Origin: Nephromyces sp. MM_2019
Lineage: Eukaryota > Apicomplexa > Aconoidasida > Nephromycida
DNA length: 64,000 nucleotides
Reading direction: 5' to 3'
Assembly: GCA_015657535.1 (NCBI GenBank)
Contig: JADHZB010001395.1
Span: 43,580-107,579 of the forward strand
In this document: positions 1 through 13,400 of the stretch, one piece after another
Layout of the letters: each line of letters opens with the position of its first letter
Numbering within the stretch: the first letter of the stretch is position 1
The notes under the pieces: model-generated
What the model was told of the DNA's origin: nothing
Database searches by the model: none
The model's input: only the letters and a program-made list of their open reading frames with translations
Program-made: the position numbers and the translations under genes

Positions 1-642
1 GTTTGGTTTGAATCGTTTTTCTTAGGTTTCATCTCCACCCTTTTGCCATGTTTTCCTTCATGTCGCTGCTACGTGATTTTGCCGAAAACATGATTTCTTC
101 CCGTTTTGCAGACGATTTGATTCCCAATTTTTAAAGTTTAAAAGTTTTATTTCTTCCTCAGAGCTTGAAATCTAGCAGTTTGTAGTAGTATCTCCTAAAT
201 CTTCTGGCCTACTTAGTGCCTAGGTTTCTTGCGTTTTTTGCTTATATTTTTGGTGACTAGATTATTCCCAAGGTTGCAGAGTCATTGATAAATTTGTGCC
301 CTTTGGAAGTCATTTTTAAAGTCACTTTTGCATAATTTTTTATATCTGAGAGCTGAAAAATAATTGAAATGGGATCTTTCTTTTTGGAAATTCTGCAGCT
401 ATGGAGTATTCGATGGTTTGTACTGAGAATGCAGCAGTCTCAGAAACCGTGACATATTTGGTAGTGTGTAGCCAGAAAATTCATCCTGAACATAGTATTT
501 CCTCTTCAGTTCTTGTGCTGGAAGAGAAAAAGTCATTACTCGTTTACAGTTTTTTTTTGGGAATATATTCGAGTACCCATATTGTCATACACCTCTTTTT
601 TGAAAAACCTGTTCTCGGTTTTTTTTGTACTCTTTTTACTAG

Positions 643-3600
643 CCATTTGGAAGAATACTCTTCGGATATCGAGTCTTGGAAGTTGTTAGGGGAAATTTAC
701 TTGTACCATCAGAGGTTTGCATTTTTTTAGCAATTTTTTCTCATATATATATCCCAGATATATATTTTTTGGTTGGTGTAGTTTAAAAAAGGGTGAAAAT
801 CAAAAGTTAGCTTGACGATTTGACCTTATTTTTGGGAGATTTCCACATAAAATCCTATTTTGTTCTTATAAAAGTGGGATCCACGCTCTTATAGTTGAGA
901 AAATAGAAGTCCCGTAGCACTAGTAATCTTCAATGGCATGTTTTTGCTTTCAGAATTGTGTAATCTGAGGCTTATTCAGCTCGATAATGGTAGTCTTTAC
1001 TTTGAATCATGCATCTAGAAGTCTCTTTTTCAGGCCATTCTCTGGAATATACAGACATTTTCCGTCTCGAATATCTCTAAGCTTTTTGTTTCACCTAATA
1101 TGAATCTTGCCTGATAATTTGCTATTAAAATAAGTGAATTTTCAATGTGAAAATTACGAAATTCCTCAAGCTTTGGCACGAAATTTTTTCCTTTTTTGCA
1201 TTGCTTTCATTTGTTAATATTGCTTACCTTTCTATGTTTTCCTTACTTTGAAGAATTGCCAAAAAGTCCTTTTTAAAGCGTACCTACACCACCTACAAAA
1301 CATATGAAATCATTTTTACTAAGGCCCTTAGTTCGCTTTCTGCGCACTTACCGTAATCTTGGCTTGCATTGTATAAGAAGCTTTTCTCACCAAGCATACA
1401 CAGCGAACTTACAGCCTGCTACTAGCTATTTGAGTTGTTGCTTCTTCTATTTCCTGAGGTTTTTGCCTAAATGGCATGAATCCTGAGGGAAATTTTGGTC
1501 TCTGGGAAAACAGTTTCTGAAGCTCTTGTTGCTTTATTTTGACTTTTTTTATGACTTGTTTTGCTCTGATGAAACCGTTTGGCATTCTGTGTGCGAAATA
1601 TTTGATAGAAAAGCAATTGATGAAAGGAAACTCTGCTGTCTTTGCAGTTTCCACTTATAATGGTTTTTTCACTCCTGGAGTTTAAGCTTCGTTGTTTTCC
1701 ATCATTTTCAACTTTTATTTCCTGTTTCACGCTTCCCTCCCTCTAGGCCACTCAGTATACTATAACTCTTTAAAGCACGTATTCCCGGGTGTATTTACAC
1801 CCTGGAGCCATCTTCAAAACTCTGGTATATGTGCATTTTTTCATGAGGATTAAGGCATGCCACACACATATCTCTCTCTCTTTGGGCTTCACAGCTGCTG
1901 AACACACACTAACACATACCAACTTTTTTTTTGTTGAATAGCTTGCCAACTGCTTTAACGTCAAAGACTGGACTGGATTCTTGAACATGCTTTTTTGTTT
2001 CACTTTCTTTCGCAATCGTGGTATCATAGCATTGAAGGTGTCCGAATCATTATCGAAAACTTCAGAAGCCTTTTACTTGCTATCTAAATATTGGTCAATA
2101 TTATTAATATTTTTGCCTTGTCGCTTTTTAAAGTTGCACCTCCTCAATATGCATCCCCTGATACATGTGACTTTATTTATGAGCTTTAGAAGCAACCGCG
2201 TACTCCAAGTTCCACTAATGACTCCCAACCGGTTCTGTGTGTGTTTTTGCGTGTGTGTGTCTCTTTCCCTTTCTGCGCCTCCGTATTGTATGGTTTTATA
2301 ATTCTTCTCCATTGCCACTATTTCAGCGGTTATCAAGTCATTTAGTTGCTATTTTTAGCCTAAAGTAACTTTTCTCTGCTAAATTTGAATGATTCCCTTT
2401 TCTGACAAGTATTACCGCTTATTCCCTATGCTTTCAGCGTGAAGTATGCAAGATTCTGTTTTGAAGAAGCAATGCTACGCAATCCTAAAGATGTTAATAG
2501 TATCATTATCAATGCGGAGGTACTGGGTCTCATTCAAAATTTCGTCGCTGTATTTTTAGTTTTTGATGCTTTCTTATCCACTTATGTTGGGTAAAGTTAC
2601 CGACCGACCGTGTGCACTTCTCTATATTTTTTTTGCAGGTCCTTTACTCCGCAGGTGAACTGAATCTCAGTCGAAAGTACTTTAGCTATGCTTTACTACT
2701 TGAAGACGGAAATTTTCGCGCTTTATGGGGTCTTCTTATGGTTTGTTTTAGTATTCACCAGAGTGTGTATGTATACGAATTGCTCCAATGACTTAGTTGT
2801 TGGTATCTGCTTATTTTCAATGATAACTCGTTTATATTCAATAGAAGAAACTTCCGGCCTAGGCTACTAGTGATCTGCCTTCGTATACAACCAAGAACCT
2901 TCTGTTATTTCGCCATTCTCTTCATGACGAAATAGCATGTCTCACCTTTTCATAGTAGTCTATTCACTACGTGTACCATGCTAGTCGGCCTAACATATCG
3001 AGAACTACTTCACACGCACAAGAACCATGATGCTCGGCTGAAGAAAGACTTGAGAAAATAAGAAAGATAGTGCTAGGCCGAATAATTTGAAGGGGAATTG
3101 TGTGCGCTCCAATATGAGTCATTGAGATTTTACTGAAGCACCTGCTGAGTTTTGTATTTTAGCTGTGTAGTTTCTTGGATGTTTTGCTTCTTGTTTTGTC
3201 CCATTAATTTTTATTAAAAGATGGCAAATTTACAGCAATTAGAGCGACGTGAGATAGTCCCTGAAAAATAGAGGAAATGTTCAAAGATAGCTAAAATAGC
3301 TTTTTAAGAATGGCGTTGTTTTACTGCTGTTCTATATATCCTGGAATAAGTTTCCATTCCAAAGTATCTGTAGGAGGTGCATTTGTAATTGCTCTGGACA
3401 GTATTATGCTGCAAACTATGTGCAACCTCTCGGAGTCCTCTTCTGTCTTTGTACATGCCTAGAAAAAAAGAGTTTTGATCATGAGGCAGTCGTCACTTTT
3501 ATTGAGCTTTTGATGCATATTGTTTCTTGTTGGTAGGCTTTGTTCGTTTTCACTCTGATAGCGAGGTGCCACAGCATTTGTAAATCTTGATACTACTGCA

Positions 3601-4710
3601 TATTGCCTATATAATTTTATGTATTTTGGGAGTGTGTCTTTTGTTTTTTGTTGTTCCTTCAGCGTAATCAGCTTACTGCTTTCCCTGCGTTACTTTCGAA
3701 TATTCTGCTAGATCTTTAATTCATCTTGGGCTTAACTTTTTATGAGGATGAGCCCAGTGAGCAAAACTGCATTGTTTTTGTTTTCTAAGTCTAGTCGCTG
3801 ATTGGGCTGCTTGTTACTATGTTTTGAGGGTCCCATGGCTTATTCTATATCTTAACTGAACCATTTAACTACTATTTTAGTAGGTGGAAAACTTATTCGA
3901 TACTGATTTTGGTAGAAAGTCCTGGTTCGTTCTCGCAGGTAGTACTAGAATCTGAGGCTCTAAAAAAAAAGCCATCCTCGGGTAACCAGAAGAATCAGAA
4001 AAGAATTGAGCCTGCGACGTCGAAGTCGCAGCCCAATAATGTTATGGAAATAGGTAGCATGTCATCTGCAAAACTTCCAGGGTTCCCCGGGCTATCCACT
4101 TCACTACAGTTGGCGAAGCATTGCGCCTCAAAACTTCGCAGAGAGTATGAAGCAATCCTAGAAAATCGCAAGGTGTATTTACGTAAAAACTTTGAATCAT
4201 CGACTGCACTGATTGTGATTTTTTAAGTCGATTTTTGGATGAAACCCTTTATATTTACTTTTAGGGGGTGATGCGATGTGGTTTATGTATTTAATTTAGA
4301 GTTTCGCTTATTCTTTGACCCTGCTTACGTTTGCTTTCGCTGCATTCAATTTGTTTACTGGTTGATCGATCTGTAAGTACGCCTATCATAATTTTTTTTA
4401 CTATTTATCGCGTATAAAGGCCGATACAGCTTATGCAATAATGCGTGATTTGCTACGACGAAAATGCATATGCGAAAATTGAGCTAAAATTCGTGTCTGC
4501 TCATCTCTACCTTTCATATGTGTTTGCATTTATCTGCAGGAGAGATCTATGAAATACAGTGCAAAGGGTGCACTTAAGAGTCGTGAGAAGCTTGAGCCCG
4601 GGAGCAGCGTGGTAAATAAATCAATCTTATGTTGGATTGATGTATGCCTTCTGCAACTCAAGCATGTAACGAGCATCATGCCCGACGCTGATACTCTCGG
4701 AGTTCGATGA
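643..4710 (+). CDS. EMC2: ER membrane protein complex subunit 2 (TPR protein), 3' exons
   Basis: EMC2 is the cytosolic tetratricopeptide-repeat subunit of the ER membrane complex, which inserts transmembrane helices. I place exons at 643-714, 2438-2519, 2639-2740, 3939-4172 and 4540-4710 (TGA), all phase-compatible. They contain the family's TPR signature in order: an 'ESWKLLGEIYLYHQ' helix, 'ARFCFEEAMLRNP', 'YSAGELNLSRKYFSYAL' and 'ALWGLLM', followed by the C-terminal helix ending 'YSAKGALKSREKLE', which aligns with the animal and fungal C-terminus. A Ser/Lys/Pro-rich stretch of about 45 residues in the fourth exon is an extra insertion. The last exon may have another donor at about 4612; as written it reads to the TGA. 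The N-terminal exons (about half of a roughly 300-residue protein) lie upstream of 643 or outside the window; I could not define them. The 1.2-kb intron 2741-3938 holds nothing else recognisable. Confidence 0.8.
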
Positions 4711-7494
4711 TCTTAGTTTGGTCAAATTTTGTAGATAGTTGCTTATATCTATAGCTTGGTATGTATCCCAGGGATTCTAGGCATGCAGACGCCTCTGCGT
4801 GATAATCTATGTTTATCTCCGTACATGTGCAGAGTGTGTATCTGCACGAGACTTTCATCATGACGGAATTAAATAGTGTGTACCGGGGCGAAAAAATCGT
4901 ATTCACATGCCCCAAGCATCTTACGGACTTTAAGGTGCACCAGAAGTATGGTCTTTAAGCTATGATACACGTGAATCCGCTATTTACGCCGCATGCAGGA
5001 CGGAGGCAATGTCATGAAATATGGAGCTAAGGCATGGGCCTTGCAAACGCGGGCGATGCTTCATATGGTTTTCTTTGTGAACTGCTAACTGATAATGTAA
5101 GTTAATATCTACTTACCTCTGCATAGGTGCAATGTAGACGGGATTCTAACAACTTTGAATGGCTTTTAGATAAATTAAGAATATTAGAGCTTCTCACCGT
5201 GATCAAAAAAAAATTTATCAACACTATGGATAGTGGCATTCCACCGCGGAAGTAGCAGGCGTATTTTGCAAATTTTCTGCGCAGTGAGACTCTACAAGGT
5301 GCATCACGGAGCTTCTCAAAATCCAGTAATATAGGGACTATATTGAGCGGCTCTCCAATCTACACATATCCTACTCTCCGCACCAAAGAGGGCGGCAAGG
5401 TGAGTATGGAAAAGTAGATGCAGTGGCACTGCTTGCCCAGGACATCCCGACAACGAGGAGCTGCTCGTTTTCCCAAACTATTATAACAGCAGCAGCCTCT
5501 GCCGCCCCTAAATGCTATTCAAGCTACCAACTCAACGCAGCTGTTCTCTTGATATACCGCTAACTTGATATCAAAAAACAAGTCACCTTGACTTGCTTGC
5601 CTAATACCTTTTTTGCAACTCAGTCGCTCCGCTTTTTACACTAGCGATTAGCGCCGCCCTCGCAAAGCATCGCCGATTCGTAGCCTAAAACCTTTGCAAT
5701 AAGACCAAAAGGTACAGGAAACATGATGAATACACCTTCTGCGTATCTCCGCAGGCACATTGTACTTAATATCTCTAACCCTACCTCAATGTACTTCCCC
5801 GCCAAATAATAGCCCCCGAGAAGCATCATTCGCACGCGTGATAAAGAGTATGTAAAGCATGCATTGTCCTCTCTAATCATACCCCATTCCAAATCTAGTT
5901 GCGCCTTCTCCAAAGCAGGCAAAAGAGCGCAATAAAGAGGCCTAGTAATGCAGTCTCTTGTAGTAAAAATCCTCAATTATAGCACATGAGCGAAACAAAC
6001 TCAAGCATAGGTGATAACCGAGGGTCGGCTAATATATATCGCCACATTAGAAATCACGCGGAGAGGCTTATAAGGCTTGCACGCGCAGCATTAAGAGGCA
6101 AAAGAGGAATGAGGACGCCCCGTATTAGAACTGGAAAACAGCAAGTTGATCACTTCCAGTTTTAAGCCACTGTTTAATATTTTTTTTGTAACTCAAAATA
6201 CTACGCTGATGTTGAGAATAGCCCTCTCGAAGGCAATCTCTCGCGGAAAATAGCCGGGGGATATATTTGAAAGTGCTAATTAAAGCACTTTGATTTATAT
6301 AAGATTATGAAATACAACGCCGAAAAAAGACAAGGCCTATGTTATTGCCGGGAGGCCACAATAGCGTAATTAAAGCTTTAGCTGACCGCTTAATTCACAC
6401 AAGCTATATGCTTCGCTGTAAATTTGCGCGCAGAAGGCGCTCCGGTAAACTATCATGAGCGAGCTCTACAAAGGTCTGAACGCTTCAGTGAAACACGGAA
6501 TATATATAGCCTTGCTTTTAAACTAAATTTGGAGGGCGAGCCCCAAAACCACGACTTGGCTGGAAGGAAAGCGAAGCTACTTCTTGCATCTTGTTCTACA
6601 TTGTCAGAAAAATGATTACGCTTCCTTGGAGGCCACTACATGGGGGTAATCAATTTTAGGGAGAAGTCCCCACAGCTCGTTCGCGTTTACAGAAGAATTC
6701 CATTCAGGAATAAGACCCAGCTTTGGTAACAGAAAATCGAGTATCATCCGAGAAGCCTGAAAGGTAAACGGAAGATTTAACACACAAAGAACTATAAAAA
6801 CAACAAAAGATGGAGCCTGCGCTAGCCTGGAAGAGAGGTTAATAGCTTAGAGAAAGCACCAAACTATGCAATCGCTAGTGCTGGTTCATAAGTAGCACTA
6901 TAAGATATATCTTGAATACGAAAAAAGGCTAAAATGTGGAATCTTCACAGAGTATGCTCAAGAGGTAATACAAGTATTAACAGCTAAAAAAACATATATT
7001 CAACACCTCATTCGTAGGCGTATAGTTTAACATAATTCCAGCAAAAAAGATTTCAAAATGAGAATTTTTCAATTTTTAGAAATAAACAGCACAACGCAAG
7101 CGCTCTCTTAATCGATGCAAAATTTTTCTCACAAAAATCTCCAACCAGTGTCCTACGCGATTACTCATTTCAGTCACATCTGCATTAAAATAACGAATTT
7201 CATTCGTATCAGGTCAGAGATTCCCTAACACAGTGACGGTTTCACGAAGCTAATAGCAAGATTTCTCAAGATATGTATAGCCTTTAGCATAACAAACGAT
7301 GCGGAGCTCACTTTGGTACAAAAAGCTGAGAAAAGCAAACAGATTCACAGACTATCATAACCCTTCCCCATACGTCGAAAAACTACACATTGGCAGGTGG
7401 GAATGAAGCATATGCAAGCTCTAAATGCTCACGAACGAAGGACATATATGCACAATTTCATCGATTGCTCTTTCAGCGTGAATGCCACACATAC
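4711..7494. other. Spacer between convergent EMC2 and ABC1K genes
   Basis: This stretch separates the tail of EMC2 (+) from the tail of the ABC1-lactamase gene (-). It probably contains both 3' untranslated regions. The terminal coding exon of the minus-strand gene should lie between about 7000 and 7494, but I could not fix it: an acceptor-like site (T-rich, then CAG) is visible near 7330, followed by frames that close quickly. One orphan ORF at 5641-5976 is listed separately. I see no repeat, tRNA or other RNA gene. Confidence 0.4.
5641..5976 (-). CDS. Orphan 111-codon ORF, possible exon
   Basis: I do not recognise this ORF. It is open for 111 codons with balanced amino-acid use, no low complexity and a hydrophobic C-terminal third (motif 'FIMFPVPFGLIAKVLGYES'), ending in TAG. 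There is no ATG at the left end, so if real it would be a terminal exon; a weak acceptor (TACAAG) lies near 5958. It sits downstream of the ABC1-lactamase gene on the same strand, but its sequence does not match the expected C-terminus of that family. Local composition is similar to the flanks. A chance ORF of this length is possible. Confidence 0.2.
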   Translation of the reverse strand: MRIFTTRDCITRPLYCALLPALEKAQLDLEWGMIREDNACFTYSLSRVRMMLLGGYYLAGKYIEVGLEILSTMCLRRYAEGVFIMFPVPFGLIAKVLGYESAMLCEGGANR

Positions 7495-10400
7495 CTTCGG
7501 CCCAGTGAATACATCGTTCAAGAGAATAGTTATTGCAAGGCTGACTTCCGGAAAGCAGAGTGCTATAGAACCACCAAGATCACCATGCCCTATTCCAAGT
7601 ACCAAATTCGCATTTTCTTTGCCTTTGCTTTCCTGCATAGTGCCACATCTGTCTTTTTTTAGCTGTAGTTCATTCAGGCGGAAAACATCATCTTCAACTC
7701 CCACACACGTCGAATCACTCCTTTTGCATTGATAAAGCTGATAACCCAAGCCCCAGGAGTTGCTCAGGCCGCCACTGGTTAGCAAAGTAGGCAGGGACCT
7801 GTCAGTAGTGTATTCCTTACTAGCCTGCATAGTATAGTCCATTAGAACACAAGCTTTTATACATTACGGAAGGAGAGTGTGAACTCCAAATTACTCACGG
7901 AAAATTGCCACAATAAGCTACATAGAATACCATTCAAGTAACCGAAAGTGAAGGCAACCAAGCAGCGAAACACTATCTTCCCATATCACCAGAAGGTACA
8001 AAAGCTACACCACCTACGAGTAATAAACTTGCTTTTTCAGACTTTAAATTGATTGAATAAAATGTTTCACTAAGACAAATCTTTTCAGCAGACGATGCTG
8101 CTCTATATGTGCGAAAAAATGTGATTCATCCCAAAGTTTCGGCAAAATCCCAATTACCTCTTGAAGTAGTTCCTTGCTTATGATCTTTCCGTCTGCTAGA
8201 GCTCCGTAAAACTTAACTAGCCCTTTGGCTGTGCATCTACAGTTTGTTGGGGGTATCAATGAGTTTAAAAAATAGCGGCTATCGTAGAGCAGTGGATCAA
8301 AAATATACGGATTGGTAGCAATCATCTCAATGGGGGAATATCGAACACCAGAGCTTTTTGATGTCTGAAACTCAGGGGAAGAAGAACTTCTTCCCCCCGC
8401 ATTTTTGGTACTGACTGCCTTGCCTACCGCAGCATCACTGTTACACACCGGTTGCTTGCCTCGTCGCTGCGAGGCATCAACTGAAGCAGGAAGAAGAGGG
8501 GGCTCTTTCTGATCTTGCAGAGGAAAAGTGGGTTTCGTATCACTTGGAGAAGCATGGAAGGAGTGTGGGAGATCTGATGCCTTATGCTGCATAGCCAAAT
8601 CACTACCAATACGTGGCTCCATCGTGAATGGTAGGGGTGACGAGCTTTTATCGGGCATAATAGCTACGTCTCCCGAAACAGAGGGAAAAAAACCCGCAAG
8701 AGGAGGAGAGCAATTCGCTTTCGTGCTGGAAAAAGCTATTTTATCCTCCTGTGTGTTTGGAGAAAGCAATGAGATGGTAGTCTCTTTGTTCTTTTCTGTA
8801 ATATAGCGCCCACCATTTGTTTTCGGCATCGTCCTGTGAGCACCTCGCCTACATCGAGTGAGAGCCTTGAGAGATGACTCACTAGTAGATATTTCATGCC
8901 TATACCTGAATTCTGAAGCTTTTGGTGATTGCAATGACTTATAATGACTATAATCGTGGCGTGGATAGCCTTCACAACCAGAATACATTGAAACTTCACA
9001 TGGTATTTTCGTTTCAGCTTTTTCAGTCCGAGCAGCACAAGACTCATTCTCCATACTCGTGGCTCCAGCGGCGTGGGAATCTTTAAGGAGAGCATTAATT
9101 CTCCTTAATCTTCTCATCTGCTTACTGGTAGTCTTTTCGTGATTGCACCCATCGGCACCTGCCTCCCCAAGGTCTTTGGGAGTAGTGGCATCAGTTTTAC
9201 TAATGTTTTCTGGGAGATATAAATTATCTCCTAGTATATCTGAAATGTATACGCCTCTTCTAGCACTGGTTATACGTTCAGTTAGAAACTTAGCGACCGG
9301 GCCATCACCATCCAGATTCGCAAGAGAAGTCCCATCAAAATCATGATGCTCCTTTGAATTTAGCTGCTTTGGTAGATTATGCCTTTCTGAAGCCCCATGG
9401 GGGGTTCGGGTCTTATTTTTATCAGCAGCCTTAAGCGAAGCACAAAGATTTTTGGCATTGTAGGAGACATCCAAATGGTTTTGTTTAGTACTAGCCCAGC
9501 TCTCAAAAGGAAACAGTTTTTCTGATGATGCAGCGAACCATAATGGGGAAATTTCATCCTTTTCCGAATGTGCTTTCATCTTTGGACTATCAACCAGAAG
9601 TGAGTCAGAACACACTTTGTGCAGCGAAGTACCGTTTTCTGAAACGTTTCCATGACTCTTTAACGGTAGGTACTTCGCCTCTTTGGAAGAGGCAATCATA
9701 TTTACATAACATTTTAATTCATACCCCCGTTGCTGAGCATGCTGAGCAAGCGACTGTGGTGGTGCAACCTCATTAGACCTTCGATGGAAGGTATGGAGAC
9801 TTTTTCCAGATCTAGTCCTCCTCTTTAACGAAGCTACGTCACTAAAAGCAGAAAAATATCCCTTCTTAGAGATTGGGTAAACAGGGTACTTATTCGATTT
9901 CAACTTTACAGCCGTAATTTTGTCAGCATCATCATCATCTTCCCCCTCCTCCTCCTCCTCCGTAGAGTAGCGACAAGTCATCACCCGCTTAGCTAAATTT
10001 CGAAAAAATCCTTCTCCGCTTTCTGCAGGGCTCGAAAGAAAATCCTTCATCACCTGCATGACTGGAGCTACATTCTGCAAATGAGGGGTGATTAGAGGAT
10101 CGATACTGCAATTAGATGCTCCCTCAGCAGTAAGCCTCAGATCACTAGCTACTGAGTCTGCTAGTAGGGTATCTGAAGCCTTTCCAGCTGATTCTTCCTT
10201 AAAAACCTCAACTTCTGGTCGAGAACAAGAGTTAGCAGACTTAGTATTGATAGGTAGTTCCTCAAGAAACACCGAAGAAGACTTTGGTGACCTTCTACTA
10301 GGCAGCATTCCAGCTTTCCACCTCCATAAATTCACTCGCAGCGGATTCCATTCTAAACCTGGCAGAGCTTCCCATGAACACGTCTGAGTACAGGATAAAT

Positions 10401-13400
10401 CTGCAGCTTCATTTCCAAAGTCCTCGATGCGGGAGACACTAATAGCATCACTAGCACTCAATGACCCTTCGCAGCTCTTTGTTAGGGAAGAAGTCGCCTT
10501 TTCAAAACTTGCTTCCTTGTTTGGTGCCATTGAGTTTTCATTTCGAGGGAAAAAATTGCCCCGTAAGGCCTCAACCTTCCCAGGTAATCCACCTGCCTCT
10601 ACAACACTCTCAGTCTGAGAGGTGATTTCAAGCGACCTGTCAGCGAAAGACTGCTCAGTTAAAAGAGAGCCTCTTGGAAGAACCGCTGTATCATCTTCAG
10701 TTTGTGAAACAAAATCGGCAGAAGGATCATATTTCTCTTTAAAGGAGGCTACTTCAGTTGGATTAACTGAAACATGTGATGAACTATACCCGCAAACAGT
10801 ATTTTGAGTATCTGATACATCATTTCCACTCATCCGGGCAGCGGAGGACATCATTAAACTAGAAGAAGAATTCCAGGATTGACTAGATACTACGTCATTC
10901 GCACCATCTGAACACCCTCTATTCGAGCTCAAACAAAGCTCTAGGCTTTTCTCGCTCGTGTCTACACCAGCAACAGCAAAACTATTGGAGTCTTGTGATT
11001 CACATGCTGAAAGGCTGGCATGTGTATCACTTAATTCACTTGAGCTCTTGGATAGGTGCTCAGAATTTCCAGGAAAAAACAGCTCCTTCTCTTTCTCTTG
11101 CCGAAAAGACAATGCAGCCCCTGCAGCTTGCCCAGAAGATGACGTGAGTGCTTGTCGTGGGAGAGTAGATGTAGCGTCATTTGAACGATGAGAAGACGTA
11201 TCTGCGCGAGAGATAGTCGAGATACTAGACATAAAGCTTAAAGAAGCAAAATCTTCTCCACTTGCAAGCCTTCCCTCTTCAATTTCTAAATCCCGTAACC
11301 TCGCAATTCCAAGACTTGTCACGGTGTTCGCAGTCTTATCGAGAATACCCGACGCAGCGGTCTGGCCAGCCATCAGCGTATTAGTGGAGCTCATCCCTGG
11401 GCTGTGTAAAGCCCTTCTAAAGCTCTGATTTAAGCCCTCAATCTCCGGTTCATCGAAGAAGTCATTCTGAGTTTTTCTATGCTGCTGCCCATCAATGAGC
11501 ACTACAGATCTATCCTTGTCCAGATCACCTTTAAAAACCGCGGGCAGGTTAGAGATAGCATCGGCATTTACCACCATAGAGGAGCAGGTCATGCAATCAG
11601 AAATACTTGAAGATGCAGTGTCAACGGCTTCTAACAAGGAAGAAGGCTTTTTTCCCGGAATTCCGCTGCTGACTGAAGAAGAAATGACGGTAGCATTCGC
11701 AGAGTCGTACCTCAAAACTCCAGATTCACGGAGGTGCTCATAGGGAGCCTCTACGGATCCATTGCTGCACTGCACACCGAGGATGGATTCTTCCTGCAAG
11801 GCAGTATTTTCGAAGTCTCCAACGATTTTCTCATCGTTCATAGTACCTGAAGATAAAAAGCAGCTCTTTCCATCTCCAACATGTGGCTTCTTTCCGGCTG
11901 ATACCTCATCTTCACTGCAAACGCCTACATCTACTAAGCCATCAGCGGTAGGGCTGCAGTGCGGAGCCTTGGCCAACTTTGATTCTTCCATAGAGTGAAG
12001 AGCATCAGCTAACAGAAGGCAGTCAACACTACCTTTAATAGGCGAATCTTTTCTACGACTTTCCAGCCTCAAATCAGGACATGTGGCCAAATCACTTGAG
12101 TGAAAGTTTCTATCGATTTTATTACCATTAAAAACGGTGGAAGATGTATAATAAGAAGAGAGAGGAAAGTGGGAATAGCGGAAGGTGGGGACAATGAATT
12201 CCCTCCTCTTCCCTCTAACCGGGGAAAAGGGATCTATTTCATCCATTTCCAGCTTATTCGTTTCAGTATTGTCGAGCTCCGTAGGGCCTGCAGGCTCTTG
12301 ATCATTCATAACTGGTACTTCATACATTTGAGCTGATTGCCCTCCAAACAAATTTGGAATCAAACTTCCACCACCATTACACAAGATTCCATCAGAAGGC
12401 GTATAGGGTTTCTGGGATGATGACTCAGGGAAATAACCAGGTGATGGCAGGGAACCAGGATTTGAAGAGTTTGAATTTGGAGCAGATGAACCGGAAGATG
12501 TTGAAAGTAATTGCTCAGCATTCGGTATCCTCAAAAAAACTTCGTCCTGAATGTTTAACTCTTGCAGCAATTCCTTCTCCAAAAACTCGTCTATAGAAAG
12601 ACAGGACACACTCCGCACAATTTCTGATATTAGCCAACCGAAAGCCAAATAAGAGTATCTGCCATCTGTGCCACGAGGAGTCAAAGGCGTCTAGAAAAAA
12701 CCAAATAAAAAGAATCGAAAATGCAGGCAATGATAGGAGGTAAGATTGAGTTGAAGAGGGAGTGAATTCACCCATAACAGCATATGCAATGGAGTTCAAA
12801 AGAACTTCAATGCAGCCATATGAGGAGGTAAGAATGAACATTAAGGTCTACCAATTAGCAGCGTTGCAGTACTGAAATCGGAGTTAATCGATAAAAGGCT
12901 TTAAAACATAACTTTAGCGCCTAAATGCATGAAAAAATCCTTTGAGAGCATCAAAGGATTCGAGACTATTAAGCAGCTCTAAAAGCAGGATACTGGTACT
13001 TGATGAACCGGGAATGAAGACACACGAAACCTTGAAGCTGACTGAAAATTTTATGAAAATTGCATCACTTTTATCACCAGTTGCTGATCCTCACTCAAGA
13101 AAAATAATCAGCTGGAGGATTTGAAGATTCAGCTGCATATTCTAATGCATGAAGATCTCCACCTCGCCATTCTAACCAAAGTAATCGCCATCAACAATTG
13201 AATTTTAATCGAAATCAGGCAGCTTCAAAGTGAAGATTACATTACTCTGATGGTAGTATGGATGAAAGCGAGAAGCTAGCTCTTAGTTTCGCCCTGAGTT
13301 ATCTACCTTAAAGCGCTCGAAGGATAAACGTTTAAATACGATTTCATTAGACGAAGAAAAATTATTTGATCTATTTGTAAGGAATTTCAAGTATGCTTGT

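Noticed and set aside
8528..12596. Many plus-strand ORFs of 60-100 codons opposite the 4.6-kb exon
   Set aside because: They are antisense shadows of the Ser-rich coding exon; the minus-strand frame is continuous and carries the lactamase motifs.
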